From Marinomonas sp. KMM3893 (GTDB taxonomy: Bacteria; Pseudomonadota; Gammaproteobacteria; Pseudomonadales; Marinomonadaceae), in NCBI RefSeq assembly GCF_004352855.1, contig NZ_SJSC01000001.1, forward strand, positions 62,001 to 126,000: a stretch of 64,000 bases of DNA, written 5' to 3'. Within the stretch, counting starts at the first letter, position 1, and each line of letters starts with the position of its first letter. Below are positions 9,299 through 18,663 of this stretch, one piece after another. The notes under the pieces are model-generated. The model was not told where the DNA came from and made no database searches. It saw only the letters and a program-made list of their open reading frames with translations. A program made the position numbers and the translations under genes.

Positions 9299-11142
9299 CA
9301 ATGCGTCTATTTCATTCCGACTTTGCCTTAGGCAGAGTCATACGCCACACGTTAGTCGCAATGATAGCCCTACTCTTCGCATCTCTTCCTTTTTACGCCC
9401 ATGCAGAGAGCGTCGTTGCCTCATTAGACAAGAATAACGTCGCTGAAAACCAAGTGGTCCAACTCACCCTAAGAGCCGACTTCACCAATACGGGAAAAGG
9501 GCCAGACCTTAGCGCACTGAAAAAGAACTTCGATGTCTTAGGACAAAGCCAAAACAGTCAATTTAGTTTCAATGTGGGCTCAAACACCGCACTGACCTAT
9601 TGGGTGATATCCTTAATGCCGAAATCTGTCGGCACATTTGAAATCCCTGCCATCAAAATTGGCGATCAAGCATCACAACCGCTCAAACTCATCGTACACA
9701 ATGCGCCTCAACTATTAGATAACAAAGGCAACCCACCGGTGATGGTCAAAACGCACATCTCCCAAAACAGCCCTTATCTTCAACAGCAAGTCATTTTGAG
9801 CGAACAACTGTACACGTCCGTTTCTTTGCAAAATGCCAATTTGAGCAGCCCTTCTAACCCAGATTTAGTCATCGAGCGCCTCAGCGATGACCAAATGGCT
9901 TATCAAACCATTAACGGCACTCGATACCAAGTACTCACACGCCAATACCTGGTATTCCCTCAAAAAAGCGGGCAGATCAGCATCGCCCCTCAAAGTGTTC
10001 GCGCCATGATCAACACAGCGTCTGGCAATCGCATTATTAAAGTACAGAGCGACCCTATCGATTTACAGGTGCTGCCCATCCCACCAAGCTACCCTAGTGA
10101 TAACTGGCTACCCAGCAGCTCGGTAACCATCACAACAAAACTCAGCAAAACCAGCGCTACGCCGAAAGTGGGTGACACCTTAATTTGGGACATAGAGGTC
10201 ACAGCAAAAAACGCCTTACCTGAACAAATCCCTCAAATGACGTTTGAGAGCACCGCCGGATACAAGCTCTACCCTCAACCAATTAAATTCACTAGCCAAA
10301 AAAATAGCGACGGTATTACTGGCCATCAGTCCATTAAAATTGAAGTGGTTCCTACGCAATCTGGCCCATTAACCATGCCGACCGCCACGCTCACCTACTG
10401 GGACACAAACAAAGAAGAAACCGCAACCGTCAGCGCCACCACCAATCCTATTACCATTGCCGCGCTACCTGCAACGAGCACTCCGAAGACGGCAACACCG
10501 CCCCCTGAGAGCAACGAAGAAGCGGGCAAACCCATCGCCCATAAAACCACGCAAAGCAGCAAAAAAGTTATCGATAATGCTTCTAACGCTCCGATTTCTT
10601 TAGCGAAGAAAAGCGAAAAAGACGCCTCACCAGCCGCCGCCCCTATAAGCAATAATGACTCGACACCATGGTCATGGCGCCAATACACGATTTTCACTTT
10701 GGCAAGCCTGCTTACGATTATGGTCATTGCCTGGTTGGTGCTTTTTATCAGAAGAAGAAAATCTTCGGCCAACAGTGAAGACAGCGTTCCTACCCTGCAA
10801 GAGTTCGCGCCGTTAATGTCAAACGATGAAAGCAGCGCTTTTCGCACCTTGATCCAGTGCTGCCGACAAGACAACCTTGCCGAATTAAGATCGCATTTAT
10901 TAGAATGGTCTAGACACAGATGGGGCGACGAAAAAATTAAAAGCGTCGACGATATTAAACGCCTAGCCTCTTCTGTTAAGCTGACACAGTTATTGATGGA
11001 AGCGGAACTTATGATGTATTCCAACCAACCAAGCAATCAATGGCAGGGAACACCGTTGGCAGAAGCGCTTGAGGAATACAAAAGTGGTCAACCTAAAAAA
11101 TCACAAGCAAGCCAGTTAAAAACGCTCTATCCAAATTTTTAA
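9292..11142 (+). CDS. batD: BatD-like oxygen-tolerance protein
   Basis: A 616-residue exported, membrane-anchored protein. An N-terminal signal peptide ends near AHA-ES (about residue 38), a large beta-rich periplasmic region follows, and a single membrane helix (YTIFTLASLLTIMVIAWLVL, about 462-481) precedes a basic stop-transfer and a helical cytoplasmic tail. This is the BatD family layout. ATG 9292 overlaps the batB stop by 7 bases; ATG 9301 is an alternative. A low-complexity Ala/Thr/Lys/Ser linker at about 395-455 joins the periplasmic domain to the helix. Confidence 0.88.
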   Translation: MVTMRLFHSDFALGRVIRHTLVAMIALLFASLPFYAHAESVVASLDKNNVAENQVVQLTLRADFTNTGKGPDLSALKKNFDVLGQSQNSQFSFNVGSNTALTYWVISLMPKSVGTFEIPAIKIGDQASQPLKLIVHNAPQLLDNKGNPPVMVKTHISQNSPYLQQQVILSEQLYTSVSLQNANLSSPSNPDLVIERLSDDQMAYQTINGTRYQVLTRQYLVFPQKSGQISIAPQSVRAMINTASGNRIIKVQSDPIDLQVLPIPPSYPSDNWLPSSSVTITTKLSKTSATPKVGDTLIWDIEVTAKNALPEQIPQMTFESTAGYKLYPQPIKFTSQKNSDGITGHQSIKIEVVPTQSGPLTMPTATLTYWDTNKEETATVSATTNPITIAALPATSTPKTATPPPESNEEAGKPIAHKTTQSSKKVIDNASNAPISLAKKSEKDASPAAAPISNNDSTPWSWRQYTIFTLASLLTIMVIAWLVLFIRRRKSSANSEDSVPTLQEFAPLMSNDESSAFRTLIQCCRQDNLAELRSHLLEWSRHRWGDEKIKSVDDIKRLASSVKLTQLLMEAELMMYSNQPSNQWQGTPLAEALEEYKSGQPKKSQASQLKTLYPNF

Positions 11143-11183
11143 ACGAGCTTGCGCAGACCCATTTTATGGAGAAAACAGTAACC

Positions 11184-12107
11184 ATGACGCACGCATTTCA
11201 AACTGGAATTATCCCAGAAGCATCCAGTGATGCGCTTTTTGTTACTTTCAATCTAGTACGCGATCGTGTGGCGCAAGCGAAACAAGCGCTAGCGGCCTCA
11301 ACAGACATCATTCAGGCCATTGAACAGCAGTTTCCTGACGCCTCATTGTGCGCCTCTATCGGTTTAAACCATGCCGTTTGGCCGCTTTTTGATGACGCCA
11401 AACAGCCTAGTGACTTAGCCCCATTCCCTCATTTTAAAAACCAATCTGTTGACGTCAATGAAACCGCAGGCGAACTGGTCTTTCATATTCGCTCAATGCG
11501 CCGAGATGTCACCTTTCAGTTGGCAAACGCCTTGTACCAAGCCTTCGACCAAAGCCTTGAGATAGTAGAAGAAGTCAGCTGTTTTAAATACCTTGATAAC
11601 CGAGATCTAACCGGTTTTGTCGACGGCACGGAAAACCCAGAAGGCGAACAACGCCAGCAGGTTGCCTTAGTCGGCAAAGAAGACCCTGATTTTGAGCACG
11701 GCTCCTACCTAAACTTGATGCGTTTCGTCCACGATTTAGAAAAATGGGAACACCAAGACCTAAAGAGCCAAGAAGACGTTTATGGCCGTACTAAATACGC
11801 CAACGAAGAATACCCGTCTGCACAAAAATCGCCTCATGCTCACACCAAACGAACCTCGTTAAAAGACGCCAATGGTCAATCGTTAGAAATATTGCGTCAT
11901 AGCATGCCCTTTGCGTCACTAACGGAAAAAGGCTTGATGTTCGCCAGCTACAGCAAAACGCCAAGCGTATTTAACCTAATGCTAGAAAGCATGATCAAGG
12001 GCGACGAAGAAGGTCATACCGACCACTTAATGAAGTTCACCACGGCACACACAGGCAACGCATTTTTTATTCCTCCGACCAGCTGGCTCGCCTCTCTCGC
12101 TGACTAG
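11184..12107 (+). CDS. Dyp-type heme peroxidase (YfeX-like)
   Basis: A 307-residue dye-decolourising-type peroxidase. The distal motif GFVDGTENP is at 144-152 with Asp147, and the proximal His probably lies in SPHAHTKRTS. There is no signal peptide, so it is cytoplasmic like E. coli YfeX, to which it aligns along its length. ATG 11184 is preferred over the in-frame ATG 11166 because GGAG at 11168-11171 is a ribosome binding site for the former. It starts 41 bases after batD with no terminator between, so it may be read with the Bat operon. Confidence 0.93.
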   Translation: MTHAFQTGIIPEASSDALFVTFNLVRDRVAQAKQALAASTDIIQAIEQQFPDASLCASIGLNHAVWPLFDDAKQPSDLAPFPHFKNQSVDVNETAGELVFHIRSMRRDVTFQLANALYQAFDQSLEIVEEVSCFKYLDNRDLTGFVDGTENPEGEQRQQVALVGKEDPDFEHGSYLNLMRFVHDLEKWEHQDLKSQEDVYGRTKYANEEYPSAQKSPHAHTKRTSLKDANGQSLEILRHSMPFASLTEKGLMFASYSKTPSVFNLMLESMIKGDEEGHTDHLMKFTTAHTGNAFFIPPTSWLASLAD

Positions 12108-12220
12108 CCTCTCCCTTTCCAACACCCCAGCGACACCACACACGGTCGCTGGTTTGCCTTTCCTCCTCCTTTTCCTTGGCCATTTTGTTTCCTTCCACTG
12201 TTATGAGCCCTCATCTTTAC

Positions 12221-12284
12221 GAGCACTGACCTTCGAGAGCACTGACTTTCAAGGGCACTGGCCTGCCACAGCACTCACTGGCTA
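12221..12284. repeat. Four decaying 16-bp tandem repeats
   Basis: Four units starting at 12221, 12237, 12253 and 12269 keep a 16-base period around the core GAGCACTGAC. The first two differ at few positions and the last two are more diverged. They lie in the non-coding gap after the Dyp peroxidase gene; no ORF runs through them. Function unknown. Confidence 0.7.
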
Positions 12285-12332
12285 AAACAGCGACCTAACC
12301 ACGCCATTAAAACCGACTGCGTATTATTAGCG

Positions 12333-12365
12333 CAAAAAAAGGCCGCTCAATGAGCGGCCCTTTTA
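12333..12365. terminator. Bidirectional terminator between dyp and ppiD
   Basis: An 8-bp perfect stem (GGCCGCTC / GAGCGGCC) with a 3-base loop. On the minus strand it is followed by seven T, on the plus strand by TTTT, so it should end ppiD transcripts strongly and Dyp peroxidase transcripts more weakly. Confidence 0.85.
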
Positions 12366-12384
12366 GTCTAAAAAAACGAGAATA

Positions 12385-14217
12385 TTACAGCGCTGTACGC
12401 TCAATATCCGCATTGTCTTCTAACAATTTCTGTTGCGCTTGCGTACTCATGGTCGCTTCTGTTTGATTCAGATAGCTTTCATACGCCTGTTTTTGGCTGT
12501 CTGTCGCTTCTTCAGAGCCCGCTGCCACCTTGTTCAAACGAATCAAGGCAAGATCACCATTCGTTAAGGTTTTCACCTCAACCACTGGCTTGTCTTTTGG
12601 ATGCGGCATAGTGAACACCAAAGACGTCACTTCATCTTGTCCACGCTTAGCCGAAACAACGCTCTTCCATTTAGTGCTAGACGCTGTTTTTGCCGCCTCT
12701 GCTTTCGCTTTAAGCGAAGCCACGGCTTTTTCTTGAACCACTTTAGAGGTCACTGCTGCTTTCGCATCAGCAAACGACTGCACAGCTTCTTCTTTATGAT
12801 CTTTCAGATGAATAACAACAACTTCATCGTCATTCACTTCAATAAGATCACTGTTTTGATCATCTTTAAGAACCGTATCGCCAAAAGCAGCATTGATCAC
12901 AGCAGGGTTGCTTGTTAATGCATCTGAGCCACCTTGACGGCTAAAGTAATCACTGGTTTGTACCTTAACGCCATACTCTTTCGCTAACGCGTCTAACTGA
13001 TCACTGGCGTAAGCCAGATCCGTAATGTCTTCATGAGCCCCTAACAAGGCATCACGGGTTTTGCTTGCGATAAGCGATTTTTCTAACTCGGCTTTTTTGT
13101 CTGCAAAACTTGGTACTTTAGCTTCAGAAATGGCATTTAGTTTGATCAAATGGAATCCAAATTTTGTTTCCACTGACGCCACATCGCCTTTCTTCATACT
13201 AAACAAGGTGTCTTCAAACGGTTTTAACATGGACCCCTTGGCAATATAGCCCAACTCACCACCTGAGTTTTTAGAACCAATGTCATCCGAGTACTGTTTT
13301 GCAAGATCCGCAAATTTTGCACCCGCGGCCAACTTGGCTTTGACTTCCGCCAAACGCGCTTTTGCTTCAGCTTCAGTGCGACTTGATGTGTCAATCAGGA
13401 TATGTGACGCATCACGCTCTTCTTTCGCTGCACCCGCTGTGAATGCCTTGTAAGCGTCCTGCAGCTCAGCGTCTGTCACTTTTACCTTGTTATTAAAATC
13501 AGATGATTTAATCACAACGTAATCTACTTTTACTTCTTCTGGCGTTTTGAAATCGCTCTGATGAGCATCATAGTAGGCTTTTAACTCTGCATCAGAGATG
13601 TTTGTATTCTCAGCTTCATCCGCTAAAGAAAACTCAACGTAATCGTAAGAACGCTCTTGTGTCTGCAATTGAGCAATACTGTTTACCTGATAAGGTAGAA
13701 CAAACTCAGACCCAGCAATCGCATTTCGTGTCTGCTGAATCAAGATATCTTCTTTAATTCGATTTTTAAACGCTAATGGCGTATAGCCTAAAGAATTAAT
13801 AAAGCTTAAATATTTGGTTTGGTCGAATTTACCATCCGTTTGGAATTGCCCAGCTTGCAACAGGTAGGCATTCACTTGCTCATCAGACACACCCAGATCA
13901 AGCGCTGTCGCTTGATTGCTTAGCAGTGCACGCTGAATAAGTTCATTGATAGCACGGCTCTGCAGGACATTCTCTTGTAACAATGCAGGGTTTACGTTGC
14001 CACCCATCATAGAAATTAGCTGGCGACGCTGAGTTTCAGCACCTTGAAGCATTTGTGTACGAGTAATGTCCGTACCATCTACTTCCGCCACTTTATCGTT
14101 TGAATTAAAACTTTGAACTAAGGCATCGACGCCAAATAGAGCAAAAGTCACGACAATAAAGCCTACGATGATCTTTACCACAATGCCTTGCGACTTATCT
14201 CTTATATCTTGGAGCAT
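12385..14217 (-). CDS. ppiD: Peptidyl-prolyl cis/trans isomerase PpiD
   Basis: A 610-residue inner-membrane periplasmic folding factor. It begins MLQDIRDKSQG, followed by one membrane helix (IIVGFIVVTFALFGVDAL), a SurA-like N-terminal chaperone region and a parvulin domain at about 250-340 (DASHILI, GGELGYIAKG, FGFHLIKL). ATG 14217 is chosen over an upstream in-frame start at 14265 because GGAGG lies at 14222-14226 and the family starts at this methionine. Position after hupB and lon is conserved in relatives. The hairpin at 14254-14287 insulates it from the upstream tRNA. Confidence 0.95.
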   Translation of the reverse strand: MLQDIRDKSQGIVVKIIVGFIVVTFALFGVDALVQSFNSNDKVAEVDGTDITRTQMLQGAETQRRQLISMMGGNVNPALLQENVLQSRAINELIQRALLSNQATALDLGVSDEQVNAYLLQAGQFQTDGKFDQTKYLSFINSLGYTPLAFKNRIKEDILIQQTRNAIAGSEFVLPYQVNSIAQLQTQERSYDYVEFSLADEAENTNISDAELKAYYDAHQSDFKTPEEVKVDYVVIKSSDFNNKVKVTDAELQDAYKAFTAGAAKEERDASHILIDTSSRTEAEAKARLAEVKAKLAAGAKFADLAKQYSDDIGSKNSGGELGYIAKGSMLKPFEDTLFSMKKGDVASVETKFGFHLIKLNAISEAKVPSFADKKAELEKSLIASKTRDALLGAHEDITDLAYASDQLDALAKEYGVKVQTSDYFSRQGGSDALTSNPAVINAAFGDTVLKDDQNSDLIEVNDDEVVVIHLKDHKEEAVQSFADAKAAVTSKVVQEKAVASLKAKAEAAKTASSTKWKSVVSAKRGQDEVTSLVFTMPHPKDKPVVEVKTLTNGDLALIRLNKVAAGSEEATDSQKQAYESYLNQTEATMSTQAQQKLLEDNADIERTAL

Positions 14218-14253
14218 TATGCCTCCGAATGAATGAATGATATTTCGTAAATA

Positions 14254-14287
14254 AAAAAGGTGCATTCCGCTTGGAATACACCTTTTT
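14254..14287 (-). terminator. Terminator of the hupB-tRNA-Asp unit
   Basis: A long inverted repeat (arms around AAGGTGTATTCC / GGAATGCACCTT on the minus strand, 4-base loop, one G-U-type pair) followed by TTTTTTATTTA. It lies right after the tRNA 3' end and before ppiD. Confidence 0.88.
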
Positions 14288-14295
14288 GTGTCTAA

Positions 14296-14372
14296 TGGCG
14301 GAACAGACGGGACTCGAACCCGCGACCCCCTGCGTGACAGGCAGGTATTCTAACCAACTGAACTACTGCTCC
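14296..14372 (-). tRNA. tRNA-Asp (anticodon GTC)
   Basis: A 77-base cloverleaf with encoded CCA. It begins GGAGCAG and pairs with the CTGTTCC acceptor strand before GCCA. The anticodon stem-loop CCTGCCTGTCACGCAGG gives GTC, and the T arm contains GGTTCGAGTCC. It is almost identical to E. coli tRNA-Asp. Its 5' end lies only 7 bases after the hupB stop, so it must be released from a hupB mRNA unless a promoter lies inside hupB. Confidence 0.98.
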
Positions 14373-14379
14373 TGATTCA

Positions 14380-14652
14380 TTAGTTTACGGCGTCTTTAAG
14401 ACCTTTACCGGCCTTGAAGCCAGGAACCTTAGCCGCTTTAATTTGAATTTCCGCGCCAGTTTGAGGATTACGGCCAGTACGTGCCGCACGCTCTTTAACC
14501 GCAAAAGTACCAAAACCTACCAATGTTACTTGATCACCTTTTGACAAAGCCTCTTCAATTGCTTTTAGAGTCGCATCAAGTGCATTGCTTGCAGAAGCTT
14601 TAGATAGGTCTGCAGATGCTGCGATAGCATCAATCAGTTCAGATTTATTCAC
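14380..14652 (-). CDS. hupB: DNA-binding protein HU-beta
   Basis: A 90-residue nucleoid protein of the HU/IHF family: [11 protein letters not shown] start, [24 protein letters not shown]-binding arm (about 46-66) and the closing [12 protein letters not shown] typical of HU. It starts at GTG 14652 with AGGGG just upstream. Its place between lon and ppiD is the usual one for hupB. A strong promoter is seen at 14736-14765. Confidence 0.97.
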   Translation of the reverse strand: MNKSELIDAIAASADLSKASASNALDATLKAIEEALSKGDQVTLVGFGTFAVKERAARTGRNPQTGAEIQIKAAKVPGFKAGKGLKDAVN

Positions 14653-14735
14653 GCTTTACCCCTTCAGTATTATCGTGGTTCCTTTAGAATTATTTTCGGC
14701 GCTGTATAAAAGCCTACCGACAAGGTCGAGCCAAA

Positions 14736-14765
14736 GTTATACAAGCCCTCCCTACCCCTTGTCAA
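14736..14765 (-). promoter_or_regulatory. hupB promoter
   Basis: On the minus strand TTGACA (14765-14760) and TATAAC (14741-14736) are separated by 18 bases, a near-consensus sigma-70 pair. Transcription would begin about 75 bases before the hupB GTG. It gives hupB, and with it the tRNA, expression separate from lon. Confidence 0.7.
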
Positions 14766-14778
14766 CACGGGGTTTAGC

Positions 14779-17166
14779 CTAATGATGACTCACAGTTTCT
14801 TGTTCATCAACAGTTTTTTCCTTTGAAGCCAAGGTTTCTTCCTTTTTTGGTGAAGGAATGTACTCTAAAGCAATATCTAGGACTTCATCAATCCATTTTA
14901 CCGGAATAACTTTCATATCGGCCTTAATATTATCTGGAATCTCTTTCAAGTCACGCGCATTCTCTTGAGGAATAATGACCGTTTTAATTCCCCCTCTATG
15001 AGCCGCTAAGAGCTTCTCTTTAAGACCACCAATAGGCAACACCTCTCCACGCAAGGTAATCTCACCTGTCATCGCCACAGACGCTTTAACAGGGATCTTT
15101 GCCAACACAGAAACAATGGCAGTACACATGGCGATACCCGCACTTGGGCCATCTTTTGGTGTCGCACCTTCCGGCACGTGCAAATGCAGGTCTGTTTTTT
15201 CATGGAAATCAGCATCGATACCCAAACCTACCGCTCGACTTCTCACCACCGTCAAAGCCGCCTGAATGGATTCTTGCATCACATCCCCTAACGAGCCCGT
15301 TTTCACATGACGGCCCTTACCGGCCACACCAGCGGCTTCAATCGTCAATAATTCACCACCAACCGAGGTCCAAGCTAAACCTGTCACCTGCCCGATTTGG
15401 TTTTTCTCTTCTGCTTTGCCGTAACTGAACTTACGAACACCAGAAAAATCTTCCAGATTCTCAGACGTCACAGCCACTGCATCGGCTTTTTTACTCAAGG
15501 TTTGCTGTTTGATCACACGACGGCAAATCTTGCTCAGCTCACGCTCTAGGCCACGTACACCGGCTTCTTTGGTGTAATAACGAATCACATCCATTAACGC
15601 CTCGTCAGAGACTTGAATTTCTTTCTCTTTCAAGCCCGCCAACTTAATTTGCTTAGGCAATAAGTAGCGCTTGGCAATGTTCAATTTTTCGTCTTCGGTA
15701 TAACCTGGAATACGAATGACTTCCATACGGTCCAACAGAGGGCCCGGAATGTTCATGCTGTTAGAAGTACAGATAAACATCACGTCAGACAGATCATAGT
15801 CCACTTCTAAATAATGATCGCTAAAGGTATGGTTTTGCTCTGGATCCAAGACTTCAAGCAAGGCTGACGCTGGGTCACCGCGCTGATCCATCCCCATCTT
15901 GTCGATTTCATCCAACAAGAAAAGAGGGTTTTTAACTTTGATTTTAGCCAGTTTTTGCAACAATTTACCCGGCATAGAACCAATGTAAGTACGACGATGA
16001 CCGCGAATTTCCGCTTCATCGCGAACCCCGCCTAACGCCATGCGAACGTATTTACGATTGACCGCTTTGGCAATGGACTGACCCAAGGAGGTCTTACCTA
16101 CCCCTGGCGGCCCAACCAAACACAAAACCGGTCCTTTGACCTTTTTCACACGCTGCTGCACCGCCAAAAACTCAAGGATGCGTTCTTTTACATCCTGCAA
16201 GCCGTAATGGTCTTGGTTCAGAATTTTTTCCGCATACGCCAGATCGTTACGTACCTTGCTGCGTTTTTTCCATGGTAGGGAAATCAACCAGTCAATATAG
16301 CCACGCACCACCGTCGCTTCTGCAGACATTGGCGACATCATGCGTAACTTTTTCAATTCCGCTTCGGCTTTTTCAGTCGCTTCTGGAGACATGCCCGCTT
16401 CTTCGACTTTTTCTTGCAGAATATCAAGCTCACTGCCACCGTCTTCCATGTCGCCAAGTTCTTTCTGAATCGCCTTCATTTGCTCATTCAGATAATACTC
16501 ACGCTGGCTTTTCTCCATCTGCTTCTTAACACGACTGCGAATATTCTTTTCAAGATGAGCAATGTCTAACTCGCCATCCATCAAAGAAATTAAGTATTCA
16601 CCACGGGCGGTTAACGACTTGATCTCTAAGACTTGCTGTTTGTCTTCAAGCTTAAGGCTCATGTGACCTGTAATGCTATCAATCAACTTAGAAAGGTCAT
16701 CAATCGATTTTACTGATGTGACCACTTCAGCAGGGATACGCTTACTTCCCGCGACATATTCGTCTAGCTGTTTTAGCAAAGCACCGCGAATAGCACTGTA
16801 CTCGGATTCATTTTCTTCTTCTGCTTCAAGCGCCATAATGCGACCAGAAACATACTCTTCACCTTCCTCAATAGCATCAAGGCGCGCACGAGAGCCGCCT
16901 TCAACAAGCACTTTAACTGTGCCATCAGGAAGTCGTAATAACTGCATTACTTTGGCAGTGGTACCAATAGAATAAAGATCCTCAAGCTGCGGATCGTCTT
17001 TAGAAGCATCTTGTTGGGCAACCAAAAACACATATTTATCATTTTCCATTGCCGCTTCAAGTGCAGCGATAGACTTTGCGCGGCCAACAAACAATGGCAA
17101 CACCATATGAGGGTAAACAACCACATCGCGCAATGGCAGCATGGGCATCATTGAAAATTTTGACAT
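14779..17166 (-). CDS. lon: ATP-dependent protease Lon
   Basis: A 795-residue LonA protease degrading misfolded and regulatory proteins in the cytoplasm. Domains in order: N-terminal substrate-binding region, AAA+ domain with Walker A GPPGVGKTS (about 352) and FLLDEIDKM, and a serine protease domain with PKDGPSAG (Ser about 673) and the catalytic-dyad Lys in GGLKEKLLAA. ATG 17166 (MSKFSMMPMLPLRD) is preferred; an in-frame TTG four codons upstream is less likely. The C-terminus ends in a short acidic tail. It follows clpX on the same strand but a terminator intervenes. Confidence 0.97.
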   Translation of the reverse strand: MSKFSMMPMLPLRDVVVYPHMVLPLFVGRAKSIAALEAAMENDKYVFLVAQQDASKDDPQLEDLYSIGTTAKVMQLLRLPDGTVKVLVEGGSRARLDAIEEGEEYVSGRIMALEAEEENESEYSAIRGALLKQLDEYVAGSKRIPAEVVTSVKSIDDLSKLIDSITGHMSLKLEDKQQVLEIKSLTARGEYLISLMDGELDIAHLEKNIRSRVKKQMEKSQREYYLNEQMKAIQKELGDMEDGGSELDILQEKVEEAGMSPEATEKAEAELKKLRMMSPMSAEATVVRGYIDWLISLPWKKRSKVRNDLAYAEKILNQDHYGLQDVKERILEFLAVQQRVKKVKGPVLCLVGPPGVGKTSLGQSIAKAVNRKYVRMALGGVRDEAEIRGHRRTYIGSMPGKLLQKLAKIKVKNPLFLLDEIDKMGMDQRGDPASALLEVLDPEQNHTFSDHYLEVDYDLSDVMFICTSNSMNIPGPLLDRMEVIRIPGYTEDEKLNIAKRYLLPKQIKLAGLKEKEIQVSDEALMDVIRYYTKEAGVRGLERELSKICRRVIKQQTLSKKADAVAVTSENLEDFSGVRKFSYGKAEEKNQIGQVTGLAWTSVGGELLTIEAAGVAGKGRHVKTGSLGDVMQESIQAALTVVRSRAVGLGIDADFHEKTDLHLHVPEGATPKDGPSAGIAMCTAIVSVLAKIPVKASVAMTGEITLRGEVLPIGGLKEKLLAAHRGGIKTVIIPQENARDLKEIPDNIKADMKVIPVKWIDEVLDIALEYIPSPKKEETLASKEKTVDEQETVSHH

Positions 17167-17306
17167 ATTTATATCCAATCTGGGCGCAATATACCGCGCA
17201 CTTTCATTTCATTCTTTGATTAGGAAAGAGATAAGGACAATAATAAAAAAAACAACCGTATCAGCACGTTGAATTCAGTGTACATGCAGTTTTTGAATCT
17301 AACACT

Positions 17307-17350
17307 AAAAAAAAAGCCGAGTTCGAATAGAATATTCAAACTCGGCTTTC
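17307..17350 (-). terminator. Terminator after clpX
   Basis: A 13-bp stem with one mismatch (GCCGAGTTTGAAT / ATTCGAACTCGGC on the minus strand) followed by nine T. It separates clpX from lon. The rest of the 17167-17369 gap holds the lon leader; I see no convincing heat-shock promoter there. Confidence 0.9.
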
Positions 17351-17369
17351 GCAGTAAGTCAGACAGAAA

Positions 17370-18650
17370 TTAGCCGTTTTTCGCTAATTCTTCTTTTTCC
17401 AACACCATCAAAGGCGCAGATTCACCTTTCATAGAGGCGGCGTCCATCACTACTTTTGACACATCACTGCGTGCAGGAAGGTCGTACATGCAATCCAACA
17501 AAGCGGATTCCAAAATACTACGCAAACCACGAGCACCGGTTTTTCGCTCCAATGCCAATGCAGCCGCTTCTTTTAGCGCTTCTGGTGTAAATTCAAGTTC
17601 CACACCTTCTAGCTCAAACAGATGCTGATACTGCTTAGTCAGCGCATTCTTAGGCTGGCTAAGAATGGTAACCAATGCTTCTTCATCAAGCTCTGACAAG
17701 GTAGCAACCACTGGCAAACGACCGACAAACTCAGGGATCAAACCGAATTTAACAAGGTCTTCTGTCTCAACTTGGTGAACCGCTTCAGAGAAAGATCGAC
17801 CTTCTTCTTTGCTTTTCACTTTGGCTGAGAAACCAATACTACTTTTTTCTGTACGCTCACTAATAACGCGCTCTAGGCCAGCAAATGCACCGCCACAGAT
17901 AAACAGAATATTTGAAGTATCTACTTGCAAAAACTCTTGCTGAGGATGCTTACGCCCACCTTGTGGAGGCACAGACGCAACGGTTCCTTCAATCAACTTC
18001 AATAGCGCCTGCTGAACACCTTCACCAGACACATCACGTGTAATCGATGGGTTATCAGACTTGCGTGAGATTTTATCAATCTCATCAATATAGACGATAC
18101 CGCGCTGCGCTTTCTCTACATCGTAATCACAGCTTTGAAGCAATTTCTGGATAATGTTTTCAACATCTTCACCCACATAACCTGCTTCTGTTAGCGTAGT
18201 GGCATCCGCAATCGTAAACGGCACATCCAACACGCGAGCAAGCGTTTGAGCTAACAAGGTTTTACCACTACCAGTAGGACCAATCAGGAGAATGTTACTC
18301 TTACCTAATTCAATATTATTGTCGGTCTTACCTTGGTGACGCAAACGCTTGTAATGGTTATAAACCGCTACCGCCAAGACGCGCTTCGCACGATCCTGAC
18401 CAATAACATATTCATCCAAAGACGCACTTAATTTAGCCGGTGTTGGCAGCTCATCACTGGCCTCACCTGGCGTATCGCCTTGCAATAACTCTTGAGTAAT
18501 AATGTTGTTGCATAGATCAACACATTCATTACAAATATAGACCGAAGGCCCTGCAATCAGCTTCTTAACTTCGTCTTGGCTCTTTCCGCAGAAAGAACAA
18601 TATAATAGCCGATCAGAGTGGTCGCCACGGCTAAACTTATCATCCGACAT
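17370..18650 (-). CDS. clpX: ATP-dependent Clp protease ATP-binding subunit ClpX
   Basis: A 426-residue AAA+ unfoldase that feeds substrates to ClpP. The N-terminal zinc-binding domain has Cys18, Cys21, Cys40 and Cys43 (CSFC and CNEC). Walker A GPTGSGKT is near 122-129, Walker [10 protein letters not shown] follows, and the RKH pore loop appears as [11 protein letters not shown] (within SSIGFSAKV), the ClpP-docking loop, is present. It starts 13 bases after clpP and is surely co-transcribed with it. Confidence 0.97.
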   Translation of the reverse strand: MSDDKFSRGDHSDRLLYCSFCGKSQDEVKKLIAGPSVYICNECVDLCNNIITQELLQGDTPGEASDELPTPAKLSASLDEYVIGQDRAKRVLAVAVYNHYKRLRHQGKTDNNIELGKSNILLIGPTGSGKTLLAQTLARVLDVPFTIADATTLTEAGYVGEDVENIIQKLLQSCDYDVEKAQRGIVYIDEIDKISRKSDNPSITRDVSGEGVQQALLKLIEGTVASVPPQGGRKHPQQEFLQVDTSNILFICGGAFAGLERVISERTEKSSIGFSAKVKSKEEGRSFSEAVHQVETEDLVKFGLIPEFVGRLPVVATLSELDEEALVTILSQPKNALTKQYQHLFELEGVELEFTPEALKEAAALALERKTGARGLRSILESALLDCMYDLPARSDVSKVVMDAASMKGESAPLMVLEKEELAKNG

Positions 18651-18663
18651 TTATTCCACCCTT

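Noticed and set aside
10395..11036. 213-codon open frame antisense to batD
   Set aside because: It lies wholly inside batD, has no ribosome binding site or recognisable domain, and mirrors the codon pattern of the real gene.
14743..14776. Terminator between lon and hupB
   Set aside because: CCCC/GGGG can pair over only about five bases with no T run, and the segment overlaps the hupB promoter.
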